Below, piece by piece: positions 1 through 8,569 of a stretch of DNA of 64,000 nucleotides. The notes below the pieces were generated by a model. It was given only the letters and a program-made list of their open reading frames with translations, was not told the origin of the DNA and ran no database searches. This stretch comes from Kitasatospora sp. NA04385 (GTDB lineage Bacteria; Actinomycetota; Actinomycetes; Streptomycetales; Streptomycetaceae): NCBI RefSeq assembly GCF_013364235.1, contig NZ_CP054919.1, forward strand, positions 144,134-208,133. The letters are read 5' to 3'. The position numbers were made by a program, and so were the translations under genes. Position 1 is the first letter of the stretch; every line of letters begins with the position of its first letter.

Positions 1-173
1 GGCCCGCTGCCCGCCTGGCTGCTCGCGGTCCTGCACGGCAGGCCCGCCCGGCGGCGGCCGCCGGCCGCGCTGGCGCGGCCCGCGCCCTCGCCGAGGGCTG
101 GGGGGTGCCGCCCGACCGGGTCTGGGCCGAGTGGCGCCCGGCCGCCGAGCAGGAGATCGCCGCCCCGCAGTGA
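1..173 (+). CDS. 3' end of an unidentified protein (partial)
   Basis: An open frame runs in from the left edge and stops at TGA 171-173. The last residues read ALAEGWGVPPDRVWAEW followed by RPAAEQEI. That tail resembles the end of small tautomerase-like proteins, where a G-V-P-P-x-R-V-W segment is common, but the fragment is too short to name the family. The frame ends 13 bases before a perfect hairpin, which supports a real gene end here. The upstream part is Ala/Arg/Pro rich and could be read less confidently. Confidence 0.4.
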   Translation, partial: PAARLAARGPARQARPAAAAGRAGAARALAEGWGVPPDRVWAEWRPAAEQEIAAPQ

Positions 174-186
174 CCCCGGGGGCGGA

Positions 187-232
187 GACGACGGGAGGAC
201 GCACACCCTCGGGTGTGCGTCCTCCCGTCGTC
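187..232. terminator. Perfect 22-bp hairpin between convergent genes
   Basis: Bases 187-208 are exactly complementary to 211-232, leaving a tiny TC centre (about a CTCG loop once closed sterically). It lies between the plus-strand gene ending at 173 and the minus-strand DeoR gene ending at 273, so it can serve as a bidirectional terminator. No U-tract follows, as is usual in streptomycetes. Confidence 0.85.
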
Positions 233-272
233 CGCGCCCGGCCACCGGAACCGGCGCCGGGCGCGGACCGCG

Positions 273-1028
273 TCAGACCTGGACGACCGTGACGCCCGCC
301 TCGCGCAGCGCGGCGACCTCGTCGGCCGGCGCGTCGACGTCCGTGAACAGGTACGTCATCCGCTCCGGCCCGGCGATCCGCACCGGCCCGCGCACCCCGA
401 ACTTGCTGCTGTCCGCGAGCACCGCGACCTTGGCCGCCGAGCGCAGCAGGAACCGGTCGGTGTCGGCCTCCTCGACGTGCGCGCCGGTCAGGCCGCGCCG
501 GTCGACGCCGTAGGTGCCGACGAACGCCATGTCGACGCTCAGCTCGTCCAGCGCCTCCCGGGTCAGGTGCCCGAGCAGGGACATCTCGCTGTGCCGCAGG
601 TAGCCGCCGAGCACCACCACGTCGACCTGCTCGTGCTCGGAGAGGGCGACCGCGATGGTCAGCGAGTTGGTGACGACGGTCAGCTCCGGGACGTCCACCA
701 GGAACGCCGTCATGGCCTGCGTCGTGGTGCCGCCCGTCACCATGATCGTCGATCCGGGCGCGACGTGGGCCGCCGCCGCCCGGCCCAGGCGCTGCTTCTC
801 CATCGAGAACGCCTTGCTGCGCAGCTGCCGCACCGGCTCCTCGGTGCCCTCCGGAGCCACCGCGCCGCCGTGCGTGCGGGCGAGCAGCCCCTCGGACTGC
901 AGGTCGGTCAAGTCCCGGCGGATGGTCGACGGGCTGACCTTCAGCCGGCGCGCCAGCTCGCCGACCTGGGCGACCCCCTCGCCGTGCACCAGCTGCACCA
1001 GTTGCTTCCGCCGCTCGGCGCCAAGCAT
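273..1028 (-). CDS. DeoR-family transcriptional regulator
   Basis: Sugar-responsive repressor of the DeoR/GlpR type, 251 aa. An N-terminal winged helix-turn-helix (about residues 17-56, with VSPSTIRRDL in the recognition helix and the family hallmark THGGAV after it) is followed by a DeoR sensor domain with the phosphosugar-binding segments GSTIMVTGGTTT and VVTNS. I chose ATG 1028 because GGGGAG lies 9 bases upstream. The in-frame ATG at 1037 (254 aa) abuts that ribosome site with no spacing. The gene stands alone on the minus strand, upstream of a sugar-acid operon with DeoR-like operators at 5968-6024, and is the nearest candidate regulator. The effector is unknown. Confidence 0.93.
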   Translation of the reverse strand: MLGAERRKQLVQLVHGEGVAQVGELARRLKVSPSTIRRDLTDLQSEGLLARTHGGAVAPEGTEEPVRQLRSKAFSMEKQRLGRAAAAHVAPGSTIMVTGGTTTQAMTAFLVDVPELTVVTNSLTIAVALSEHEQVDVVVLGGYLRHSEMSLLGHLTREALDELSVDMAFVGTYGVDRRGLTGAHVEEADTDRFLLRSAAKVAVLADSSKFGVRGPVRIAGPERMTYLFTDVDAPADEVAALREAGVTVVQV

Positions 1029-1179
1029 CGTCGTCATCTCCCCGCGCTCCTGTCCCGCCTGCCGGCCGCGCCGGAACGTCCGTCCCCGTCCGGGCGGGCA
1101 CTCATTATGACCGGTACCCCGCCCGGCCTCACAGCCGGTGACACCGTGCGCCGCCCGAGGGCGGCCCCCGCCCGCCCGG

Positions 1180-1686
1180 TCACGCGGGCCGCTCCGGCCA
1201 CGGCCGGACCGCGCCGAGCACGGCGTCCCCCGGAGGGCCGTCGAAGCGGGCGAGCGCGCCGGCGGAGATCTCCTCGGGCGTGTGCCAGCGCGGGCCGCCG
1301 GGGCCGGCCGCCCAGCCGAGCAGCAGCCGCCGGGCCGCCGGGAACGGCGGTTGCCCCGCGTCCGGGGCGGCCCACGCGCTGGTCAGCAGCAGCACGGCCG
1401 GGCCGCCCGCGCCCACCGCGCGCAGCAGCCGGGCGACGGCCCCGGCGGGGGCGTCGGGGCGGTACAGGCGCGCGCCGGTGAACGGCCCGGCGGCGCGGCG
1501 CGCCGCGTCCAGCGCCTCCGGCAGCCCGGGGTCGGCGACGTCGGCGGCCAGCGGCCGGAGGGCGTCGCCGCACTCCCGGGCCAAGTCCGCCAGCGGGCCG
1601 GGCCGGCGGGCCAGCGCCGACACCCGGTGCCCGCGCCGGACCAGCGCCGTCGCGGCGGGGCGCAGCACGCCGGTCGCGCCCACCAC
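1180..1686 (-). CDS. NAD(P)-binding SDR/NmrA-like protein, 5' end frameshifted
   Basis: The frame begins with a dinucleotide-binding segment VVGATGVLRPAATALVRRGH (Rossmann beta-alpha-beta, GxTGxL-type glycine loop) and gives about 168 aa, short for an SDR. The problem is the start. The only good ribosome site (GGAGGG) precedes an ATG at 1718 in another frame (MTRDDRPDTSW), which would read MTRDDRP-GHVLVVGATG if one base near 1690-1712 were corrected. Either there is a single-base indel (real or assembly error), or translation begins at the poorly placed GTG 1686 or 1683. It ends 142 bases upstream of the DeoR gene. Function unknown; probably an oxidoreductase-like or nucleotide-binding protein. 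Confidence 0.6.
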   Translation of the reverse strand: MVGATGVLRPAATALVRRGHRVSALARRPGPLADLARECGDALRPLAADVADPGLPEALDAARRAAGPFTGARLYRPDAPAGAVARLLRAVGAGGPAVLLLTSAWAAPDAGQPPFPAARRLLLGWAAGPGGPRWHTPEEISAGALARFDGPPGDAVLGAVRPWPERPA

Positions 1687-1799
1687 CAGGACGTGTCCGG
1701 GCGGTCGTCGCGGGTCATGGTCCCTCCGTAGGGTGTGAAGCGGCCCGGGAGGGCGGACATGCGGCAGGGCGGGCCGGAGGGTCGCCTGGCCCGCCGTCG

Positions 1800-1840
1800 G
1801 GCCCCGGCCGGGGGCGTGGTGCCGCCGTCCGGCCGGGGCC
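1800..1840 (-). terminator. Hairpin downstream of the sugar-acid dehydratase operon
   Basis: GGCCCCGGCCGG at 1800-1811 pairs perfectly with CCGGCCGGGGCC at 1829-1840 around a 17-base loop. It lies just beyond the stop of the minus-strand dehydratase gene at 1869, in the position expected of the operon terminator. Confidence 0.6.
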
Positions 1841-1868
1841 CTGGGCGCGCCCCGGGCGGGGCGCGGGT

Positions 1869-3605
1869 TCAGAACGCCTGCTTGGGCACGCCCGCGGGCG
1901 ACTTGCCGCGCAGGAAGCCGAAGTCGGCGCCGCGCGGCGCCTGTTCGACGTTCTCCACGTACAGCCGCAGGTAGCCCCGGTCGGTGTCGGGCACCTCGGC
2001 GGGCCGCCACTGGGCGCGGCGGCGCTCCAGCTCCTCCGGGTCGACCTCCATGTCCAGGGTGCGGGCCGGTACGTCGAGCACGACGGTGTCGCCGGTGCGC
2101 AGCAGCGCGAGCGGTCCGCCGACGGCCGCCTCCGGGGCGGTGTGCAGGACCACCGTCCCGTAGGAGGTGCCGCTCATCCGGGCGTCGCTGATCCGGACCA
2201 TGTCGGTCACGCCCGCCTTGAGGATGCGGGCGGGCAGCGGCAGGTTGCCGACCTCGGGCATGCCGGGGTAGCCGCGCGGTCCGGCGTTGCGGACCACCAG
2301 GACGTCCTCGGGCCGGACGTCGAGGCCGGGGTCGTCGGCGTCGGCGAGGTAGTCCTGCAGGCTGTCCCAGACCAGGGCCCGGCCGCGGTGGCGCAGCAGG
2401 GCCGGGGAGGCGGCGGACTGCTTGAGGACGGCGCCGTCCGGGGCGAGGTTGCCGTACAGCACGGCGATGCCGGATCCGGCCGGTTTGACCGGGTTGTCGA
2501 GCGGGCGGATGACCTCGCGGTCGAAGCACTCGGCGTCCGCGTAGTTCTCGGCCAGGGTGCGGCCGGTGACGGTGGCGGCGGAGCCGTCCAGCAGCGGGCC
2601 GAGCGTGTTCACCAGCGCGCCGAGGCCGCCCGCGTACGCGAACTCCTCCATCAGGAAGCGGCCGGAGGGCATCAGGTCGGCGAGGGTGGGGACGTCGCGC
2701 ACCAGCGCGTCGAAGTCGTCCAGCTCCAGCGGGACGCCGACCCGGCCGGCCAGGGCCAGCAGGTGCAGCACGGCGTTGGTGGAACCGCCGAGCGCGGCGT
2801 TGGCCCGCACCGCGTTCTCGAACGAGGCCCGGGTCAGGACCCGGGACGGGGCGAGCCCCTCGTGGACCATCTCGACGATCCGCCGGCCGGCCCGGTGGGC
2901 GAGCGTCCTGCGGCGGGAGTCCGCGGCGGGCAGCTCGGCCGAGCCGGGCAGCTGCATGCCGAGCACCTCGGCCAGGCAGGCCATGGTGGAGGCGGTGCCC
3001 ATCGTCATGCAGTGGCCGCTGCTGCGGGCCATGCAGGACTCGGCGTCGGCGAGCTGGCCGTCGGTCATCCGGCCGGCCCGGTGCTCCTCGGTGAAGCGCC
3101 ACACGGAGGTGCCGGAGCCGATGTCGCGGCCGCGGTACTTGCCGTTCAGCATCGGCCCGCCGGTGACCATCAGGGCGGGCAGGTCGGCGCTGGCGGCGCC
3201 CATCAGGTAGGCGGGCGTGGTCTTGTCGCAGCCGGCCAGCAGCACGACGCCGTCCAGCGGGTTGCCGCGGAGGGTCTCCTCCAGGTCCATCGCCATCAGG
3301 TTGCGCAGCAGCATCGCGCTGGGGCGCACCAGCGGTTCGCCCGCCGAGGTGGTGGGGAACTCGAACGGCACGCCGCCGGCCTGCCAGATGCCGCGCTTGA
3401 CGTGCTCGGCCAGCTCGCGCTGGTGCAGGTTGCACGGGGTCAGCTCGGACCAGCTGTTGGCGATGCCGATGACCGGGCGGCCGTCGAAGGAGTCGTCGGG
3501 CAGGCCCTCGGCGCGCAGCCAGGAGCGGTGCATGATGCCGGTCTTGCCGGGGTCGGAGAACCAGCCGGCGCTGCGCAGGGGCCGCCGGGCCCCGTCGGCG
3601 CTCAC
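1869..3605 (-). CDS. IlvD/Edd-family sugar-acid dehydratase
   Basis: Iron-sulfur dehydratase of the IlvD/Edd family, 578 aa (full length). The cluster cysteines are visible: C58 in TPCNLHQ, C126 in AGCDKTTP (family signature) and C199 in SGHCMTMG. The KTGIMHRSWL N-terminus and FEFPTTSAGE segment fit the pentonate/hexonate dehydratase branch (L-arabonate, D-xylonate, L-fuconate, galactonate type) better than biosynthetic dihydroxyacid dehydratase. It would convert an aldonate to a 2-keto-3-deoxy acid. The start is GTG 3605, overlapping the TGA of the GH4 gene by four bases, so the two are translationally coupled. The FAH enzyme two genes upstream is the likely next step. Substrate is inferred only to class. 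Confidence 0.9.
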   Translation of the reverse strand: MSADGARRPLRSAGWFSDPGKTGIMHRSWLRAEGLPDDSFDGRPVIGIANSWSELTPCNLHQRELAEHVKRGIWQAGGVPFEFPTTSAGEPLVRPSAMLLRNLMAMDLEETLRGNPLDGVVLLAGCDKTTPAYLMGAASADLPALMVTGGPMLNGKYRGRDIGSGTSVWRFTEEHRAGRMTDGQLADAESCMARSSGHCMTMGTASTMACLAEVLGMQLPGSAELPAADSRRRTLAHRAGRRIVEMVHEGLAPSRVLTRASFENAVRANAALGGSTNAVLHLLALAGRVGVPLELDDFDALVRDVPTLADLMPSGRFLMEEFAYAGGLGALVNTLGPLLDGSAATVTGRTLAENYADAECFDREVIRPLDNPVKPAGSGIAVLYGNLAPDGAVLKQSAASPALLRHRGRALVWDSLQDYLADADDPGLDVRPEDVLVVRNAGPRGYPGMPEVGNLPLPARILKAGVTDMVRISDARMSGTSYGTVVLHTAPEAAVGGPLALLRTGDTVVLDVPARTLDMEVDPEELERRRAQWRPAEVPDTDRGYLRLYVENVEQAPRGADFGFLRGKSPAGVPKQAF

Positions 3606-4975
3606 GCGAACCCCGGCAGGTGGCGGGCCTGGCCGGCGAGCAGGTCGTCGGTGAGGCGGGCGGCGGCGTCCGGGTCGGTGACGGCGCCGTCGGCGATCAT
3701 CGCCTCGACGACCAGGTCGCGGTCGCCGGTCATGGCGGCCTCCACCGCGAGGTACACCGAGGAGAGCCGGCGGGCCAGGATCGCGGTCAGCGGCGCGGAG
3801 AGGTCGGGCACCGCGATCGGGCGCAGGCCGCGGGCGGTGGCCACCGCCGGGACCTCCACCGCGGCGTCGTCCGGCAGTCCGGGGACGGCGCCGTTGTTGG
3901 GCACGTTGACGGAGAACATGTCGCGGCGGTCGCCGAGCACGGAGCGGATGATGCCGATCAGCTGCTCCTGTTCGCCGCTGGAGCGGTGGAAGACGCTCTC
4001 GTCGAGCGGCACCTCGCCGTCGGCCTGGGCACGCATGCCCTGGTAGCGGTCCTCGCCCCAGGCGAGGATCTCGGGCACCGAGAAGGCGTCCACGCCGAGC
4101 GTCTTGCCGTAGTAGCGGCCGCCGGGGAAGCGCTCGGGGAAGAACTCGGTGACGTGCCGGTCCGCGGCGGCCGGGAACGCGCCGTAGCGGCGGAAGAGCT
4201 CCCAGGAGAAGGGGTTGTGCCAGGCCTTCACGCCCTCGTTGAAGATCGAGCCGATGTCCGCCGGGTCGGCGGGGAGGGCGAGTTCGGCGTCGAGGCGTTC
4301 GCGGACCAGCGGCCAGGCGTCGGCGCCGCGCCAGCGGAAGTCGTAGATGAAGGTGAGGTGGTTGATGCCCGCGTACAGGGTGGACGTCTCCTCCAGCGGC
4401 TTGCCGATGAACTCGGCCAGCTCGCGCTGGATGTGGTGCATGCCGTGGCAGAGGCCGACGACGGAGGCGCCCGCGTACGTGGTCATCGCCATGATGTTGG
4501 CGGTCATCGGGTTGCTGTAGTTGAAGAACAGCGCGTCGGGGGCGAGTTCGGCGACGTCCCGGGCGACGTCCACCATCACGGGGGTGGTGCGCAGCAGGCG
4601 GGAGATGCCGCCGGGCATGATCGAGTCGCCGACGGGCTGGTGGACGCCGTGGCGGCGGCAGATCTCGTCGTCCAGCAGCCAGCCGGTGCGGCCGCCGACG
4701 CCGACGCAGGTGACGACGAAGTCGGCGCCGGGCAGCGCGGCCCGCCGGTCGGTGGTGGCGCTGACGCGGACCCGCTGCCGGGCGCCGCGGGCCTCGGCCA
4801 TCTTCCCGGCGAGGCGGTGGGCGACGGAGAGGGCGGTCTCGTCCACGTCGACGAGGCGGATGTCCCAGTCGCCGAGGTCGTCGGCGCCGATCAGGTCGGC
4901 GAGCAGGCCGCGGGTGAAGACGGCGCTGCCGGCGCCGATCAGGACGAGGGTCCGCCGCTCGGAGGAGGTGGGCAT
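3602..4975 (-). CDS. GH4 family glycosidase (alpha-galactosidase/alpha-galacturonidase-like)
   Basis: Intracellular NAD- and metal-dependent glycosidase of family GH4, 457 aa. N-terminal Rossmann segment LIGAGSAVFTRGLLADL (about 12-28), the GH4 NYSNPM motif (152-157) and the metal-binding Cys/His segment LCHGMHH (175-181, C176 and H178), followed by INH at 204-206. GH4 enzymes use a transient oxidation/elimination mechanism. The MelA/LplD branch acts on alpha-galactosides or alpha-galacturonides. Co-transcription with a sugar-acid dehydratase and an FAH enzyme makes an acidic or oxidised sugar plausible. ATG 4975 has a GGGAG-type site. It is 29 bases from the upstream gene and overlaps the downstream one by 4 bases. 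Confidence 0.9.
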   Translation of the reverse strand: MPTSSERRTLVLIGAGSAVFTRGLLADLIGADDLGDWDIRLVDVDETALSVAHRLAGKMAEARGARQRVRVSATTDRRAALPGADFVVTCVGVGGRTGWLLDDEICRRHGVHQPVGDSIMPGGISRLLRTTPVMVDVARDVAELAPDALFFNYSNPMTANIMAMTTYAGASVVGLCHGMHHIQRELAEFIGKPLEETSTLYAGINHLTFIYDFRWRGADAWPLVRERLDAELALPADPADIGSIFNEGVKAWHNPFSWELFRRYGAFPAAADRHVTEFFPERFPGGRYYGKTLGVDAFSVPEILAWGEDRYQGMRAQADGEVPLDESVFHRSSGEQEQLIGIIRSVLGDRRDMFSVNVPNNGAVPGLPDDAAVEVPAVATARGLRPIAVPDLSAPLTAILARRLSSVYLAVEAAMTGDRDLVVEAMIADGAVTDPDAAARLTDDLLAGQARHLPGFA

Positions 4976-5004
4976 GGGAGGGCTCCCGGGGGTGGGGTGC
5001 GGGC

Positions 5005-5883
5005 TCAGGGCTGGGTGCGGACGACGGGGTTGGCGAGGGTGCCGATGCCCTCGACGCCGACGGTCACGGTGTCGCCGTCGCGGAGGTAGACGGGCGGGGT
5101 GCGGAAGCCGCCGACGCCGGGCGGGGTGCCGGTGAGGATGACGTCGCCGGGCTCCAGGGTGGTGCCGGCCGTGACGAAGTCGAGCAGCTCGTCGATCTTG
5201 AAGATCATGTCACCGGTGGAGGCGTCCTGCATGGTCTCGCCGTTGACCTCGGTCCAGATCCGCAGCGCGTACGGGTCGTCGATCTCGTCGGTGGTGACGA
5301 GTTCGGGGCCGAGCGGGCAGAAGGTGTCGAGGGACTTGCCCCGGGTCCACTGCTGGTCGGAGAACTGCAGGTCGCGGGCGGAGACGTCGTTGGCGACGGT
5401 GTAGGCGAAGACGTCGGCGGCGGTGCCGCGGCGGGCCGGGCCGCAGGCGGTGCCGATCACGACGGCCAGTTCGGCCTCCCAGTCGACCTGCTCGGTGAGC
5501 CCGGCGGGCACCGTGATCGGGGCGCCCGGGCCGGTGACCGAGGTGGAGTGCTTGGCGAAGGTCAGCGGAACCTTCGGCGGCTCCAGGCCGGTCTCGGCGG
5601 TGTGGTCGTGGTAGTTGAGGCCGATGGCGATGATCTTGCCGGGGCGGTGCAGCGGGGCGAGCACCTCCAGGTCGGCGGCGGCCACCCGGGCGCCGTCGCG
5701 CAGCGCCCGTTCGGCGGCGGAGCGCAGCCCGGCCGGGCCGGGCCCGGCGAGCAGGGCGAGCAGCGGGTCGGGCCCGGCCGGGGCGGCGAGTTCGACCGCC
5801 TCGGCGGCGGGGCCCGCGCCGTCGGCCCCGGTGAGCAGGAAGGCCGCCGTGCGGCCGTCGAGTCGGGCTCGGACGAACCTCAT
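5005..5883 (-). CDS. Fumarylacetoacetate hydrolase (FAH)-family enzyme
   Basis: 292-aa FAH-fold enzyme. Signature GLNYHDH at 88-94, carboxylate metal ligands E136 and E138 in VDWEAELAVVIG, D166 in ANDVSARD, and the C-terminal GDVILTGTPPGVG loop. Members hydrate, dehydrate or cleave 2-keto-3-deoxy and diketo sugar acids. Next to an IlvD/Edd dehydratase, the likely role is the second step, such as 2-keto-3-deoxy-pentonate dehydratase or a diketo-acid hydrolase. I chose ATG 5883 because GAGGAG sits 6 bases upstream. A longer frame to 6015 would run into the operator region. It is the first gene of the minus-strand operon. Confidence 0.88.
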   Translation of the reverse strand: MRFVRARLDGRTAAFLLTGADGAGPAAEAVELAAPAGPDPLLALLAGPGPAGLRSAAERALRDGARVAAADLEVLAPLHRPGKIIAIGLNYHDHTAETGLEPPKVPLTFAKHSTSVTGPGAPITVPAGLTEQVDWEAELAVVIGTACGPARRGTAADVFAYTVANDVSARDLQFSDQQWTRGKSLDTFCPLGPELVTTDEIDDPYALRIWTEVNGETMQDASTGDMIFKIDELLDFVTAGTTLEPGDVILTGTPPGVGGFRTPPVYLRDGDTVTVGVEGIGTLANPVVRTQP

Positions 5884-5967
5884 TGGTTTCTCCTCGTGGT
5901 GCGTGGTGCGCGGTGCGCGGTGCTGTCGGTGGTCTGTGCGTGACGCTCCGATCCGGGCCCAGGATTT

Positions 5968-6024
5968 CGCGCAGAAACGAGCAATGTCAATCGGTGCATC
6001 GAAATTCTTGCTCACTTCTGCTCA
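5968..6024. promoter_or_regulatory. Divergent promoter region with paired DeoR-like operator sites
   Basis: Between divergent genes starting at 5883 and 6101. On the plus strand TTCTTGCTCA and CTTCTGCTCA are adjacent 10-bp repeats (6005-6024). On the minus strand 5984-5968 reads TTGCTCGTTTCTGCGCG, matching TTGCTCACTTCTGCTCA (6008-6024) at 13 of 17 positions. So two half-regions face each other, each with two helically phased TGCTC/TGCGC units. DeoR-family repressors typically bind such 10-11-bp direct repeats. Binding by the DeoR protein at 273-1028 is inference. Confidence 0.6.
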
Positions 6025-6100
6025 TTGACGCGCGTTTTTGCGTCGGCTAGCGTCTCGACCGCACCACGGCTCCCCTCCTCCCTCACCGGAAGGCCGGACC

Positions 6101-7105
6101 ATGCCCCTGCCTCATCCCTCCCCACCGGTGCCGGGCACGACGGACGTCCCGTTCCCACCGCTGCGCGGCCTCCCCTCGCTCACCCAGAGCCGCTACGGCC
6201 TGCGCGGCAACTTCGAACTCGTCGCCCCCGACGCCGAGGACGGACTCTGGGTCTTCTGGCACAACAACGACCCCGCCGACGGGCCCCCGCCCGAGACCGG
6301 GCCGCCACCCGGCGCCTGGAGCGGCGGACTGCGCTTCGCCGCCGGCCACCGCTTCGACGACGCCCGGATCGCGCAGAGCGTCCACGGCCCGGACCACCTG
6401 GAGGTGCTCGCCCGCTCCGGCCCGCAGGTGCACCGCTACCGCTGGAGCCCCGGGCCGGGCTTCACCCACGAGGGCGTCCTGCCCGTCCGGGCCGCCGGAG
6501 CCGTCGCGCTCGCCGAGGACCCCCTCGGCACCCTGCACGCGGCCGTCCCGCTGCCCGGCGGGGGCGTCGCCCACCTCACCGCCGACCCGGCCCGCTACCC
6601 CGTGCTCGACTGGCGGACGCTGCGCACCGTGCCGACCGACGGCGAGGCGGAGGCGGCCACGCTCGTCCCCGACCCCGGCCGGCCCGGCGCCGTGCACCTG
6701 CTGGTCCAGGCCGGCGGTGCCGTCCACCACGTGCCGCCCGCCGCCGGGCCCCCGTGGACGCCGCCGGTGCCCGGCGTCGCGCACACCGCGTTCGCGGACC
6801 GGGACGGAGCCCTGCACCTGATCACCGCCGGAAGGGACGGGCGCCTGCGCGCCCTGCGCCCCGGCGGCGCGGGCGGCCCCGTCACCGACCTCCCGGTCAC
6901 CGGGTGCCCGGCCGGGCACCCGGTGGGCCTGGCCGCCACCGCGTGCTCCTTCGCCCCCGGCCGCGCCGACCTCGTGGTGCTGGGCCCGGACGGCCCCTCG
7001 CACCTCGTCCGGCGGTACGGACCGGACGGCCCGTGGGCGGCCTCCCGGGCCCGCTCGCGGGTCCGCCCGGCGGCCGACGGCGGTCCGGTGCACCGCCGGT
7101 CCTGA
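6101..7105 (+). CDS. Hypothetical beta-propeller-like protein
   Basis: 334 aa with no signal peptide or membrane segment. The sequence is built from repeating blades with Trp/His/Asp patterns (GLWVFWHNND, QVHRYRWSPG, GTLHAAVPLPG, GALHLITAGRDGRLRAL), like tachylectin- or fucose-lectin-style propellers that bind sugars. I do not recognise a characterised family. ATG 6101 has GGAAGG upstream. The gene is first in a plus-strand pair with the saccharopine-dehydrogenase-like gene and is divergent from the FAH operon across the DeoR-like sites. A cytoplasmic sugar-binding or accessory role is inferred from context only. Confidence 0.7.
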   Translation: MPLPHPSPPVPGTTDVPFPPLRGLPSLTQSRYGLRGNFELVAPDAEDGLWVFWHNNDPADGPPPETGPPPGAWSGGLRFAAGHRFDDARIAQSVHGPDHLEVLARSGPQVHRYRWSPGPGFTHEGVLPVRAAGAVALAEDPLGTLHAAVPLPGGGVAHLTADPARYPVLDWRTLRTVPTDGEAEAATLVPDPGRPGAVHLLVQAGGAVHHVPPAAGPPWTPPVPGVAHTAFADRDGALHLITAGRDGRLRALRPGGAGGPVTDLPVTGCPAGHPVGLAATACSFAPGRADLVVLGPDGPSHLVRRYGPDGPWAASRARSRVRPAADGGPVHRRS

Positions 7106-7235
7106 CCCCCCCGCACCCCTTCCCCCGCGCCCTTCCCCCCGCGCCGCTCGGCCCGCGGACCCTCACCGGGCCGGGCGGCGCCCCCTCCCCCGCGTCCTCC
7201 GCGCCGAGGACCGACACCGAAAGCGAGACCCCCGC

Positions 7236-8438
7236 ATGCGCATCCTCCTGGTGGGAGCCGGCGGCGTCGGCGGCGCCATCACCCGCATCGCCGCCCGCCG
7301 CGACTTCTTCGAGCACTTCGTCGTCGCCGACTACGACGGGGAGCGCGCCGGCGCCGTGGCCGCCGCCGCGCACGACGCCCGCTTCACCTCGGCCCGCGTC
7401 GACGCCTCCGACCAGCCGGCGGTCGAGGAACTCCTCGCCCGGCACGGCTGCGACGTCCTGCTCAACGCCACCGACCCGCGCTTCGTCATGCCGCTGTTCC
7501 GCGCCGCCCTCTCGGCCCGCGTGCACTACCTCGACATGGCGATGTCGCTCTCCCGCCCGCACCCCGAGCGGCCGCACGAGCTGACCGGCGTCAAGCTCGG
7601 CGACGAGCAGTTCGCGCTGGCCGCCGACTGGGAGCGGGCGGAGCGGCTCGCCCTGGTCGGGATCGGCGTGGAGCCCGGGCTCTCCGACGTGTTCGCCCGC
7701 TACGCCGCCGACGAGCTGTTCGACGAGATCGAGGAGCTGGGCGTCCGCGACGGCGCCGACCTGACCGTCGACGGCTACGACTTCGCCCCCTCGTTCTCCA
7801 TCTGGACGACCATCGAGGAGTGCCTCAACCCGCCCGTCGTCTACGAGAAGGAGCGGGGCTGGTTCACCACCCCGCCGTTCAGCGAGCCCGAGGTCTTCGA
7901 CTTCCCCGAGGGCATCGGCCCGGTGGAGTGCGTCAACGTCGAGCACGAGGAGGTGCTCCTGATGCCGCGCTGGGTCGACGCCCGGCGGGTCACCTTCAAG
8001 TACGGCCTCGGCCAGGAGTTCATCGACGTCCTGCGCACCCTGCACAAGCTCGGCCTCGACCGCACCGAACCCGTCAGGGTCGGCGACGCGCTGGTCTCCC
8101 CGCGCGACGTGGTCGCCGCCTGCCTGCCCGACCCGGCCGCCCTCGGCGACCGGATGCGCGGCAAGACCTGCGCCGGCACCTGGGTCAAGGGCACCAAGGA
8201 CGGCGCCCCGCGCGAGGTGTACCTCTACCACGTCGCCGACAACGAGGTGACGATGGCCGAGTACGGCTCCCAGGCCGTCGTCTGGCAGACCGCCATCAAC
8301 CCGGTGATCGCCCTCGAACTGCTCGCCACCGGCGTCTGGAAGGCCACCGGCGTCCAGGGCCCCGAGGCCCTGGCGCCCCGCCCCTTCCTCGACCTCCTCA
8401 ACGCCTACGGCGCGCCCTGGGGCCTGCGCGAGATGTGA
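7236..8438 (+). CDS. Saccharopine dehydrogenase-family protein
   Basis: 400 aa. N-terminal Rossmann domain with GAGGVGGA (7-14) and an adenine-ribose acidic residue at VADYD, followed by the family's C-terminal catalytic-like domain (YLDMAMSL, VEPGLSDVFARYAADEL, YGSQAVVWQT near the end). Saccharopine and carboxynorspermidine dehydrogenases reduce imines formed from amino acids or polyamines. Here, in a sugar-acid regulon, the substrate is unclear. It lies 130 bases after the propeller gene in a Pro/C-rich spacer with no obvious terminator, so the pair is probably one transcript. Start ATG 7236. Confidence 0.85.
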   Translation: MRILLVGAGGVGGAITRIAARRDFFEHFVVADYDGERAGAVAAAAHDARFTSARVDASDQPAVEELLARHGCDVLLNATDPRFVMPLFRAALSARVHYLDMAMSLSRPHPERPHELTGVKLGDEQFALAADWERAERLALVGIGVEPGLSDVFARYAADELFDEIEELGVRDGADLTVDGYDFAPSFSIWTTIEECLNPPVVYEKERGWFTTPPFSEPEVFDFPEGIGPVECVNVEHEEVLLMPRWVDARRVTFKYGLGQEFIDVLRTLHKLGLDRTEPVRVGDALVSPRDVVAACLPDPAALGDRMRGKTCAGTWVKGTKDGAPREVYLYHVADNEVTMAEYGSQAVVWQTAINPVIALELLATGVWKATGVQGPEALAPRPFLDLLNAYGAPWGLREM

Positions 8439-8569
8439 CGGGGGCCGTCCGTACCCGCTCGGGCCGCTCGGCGGCGTCCGGCGGTGTCCGGCGCGGCGGC
8501 CGAGGGCCGTCAAGCCCTCGGCCGCGATTGCGGGCTCCCTTGACACGGGCCTCCACCGCCAGCACAGTT

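Noticed and set aside
213..1481. Long plus-strand open frame opposite the DeoR gene
   Set aside because: Arg/Pro/Ala-rich mirror of real minus-strand genes; no family pattern, typical high-G+C shadow frame.
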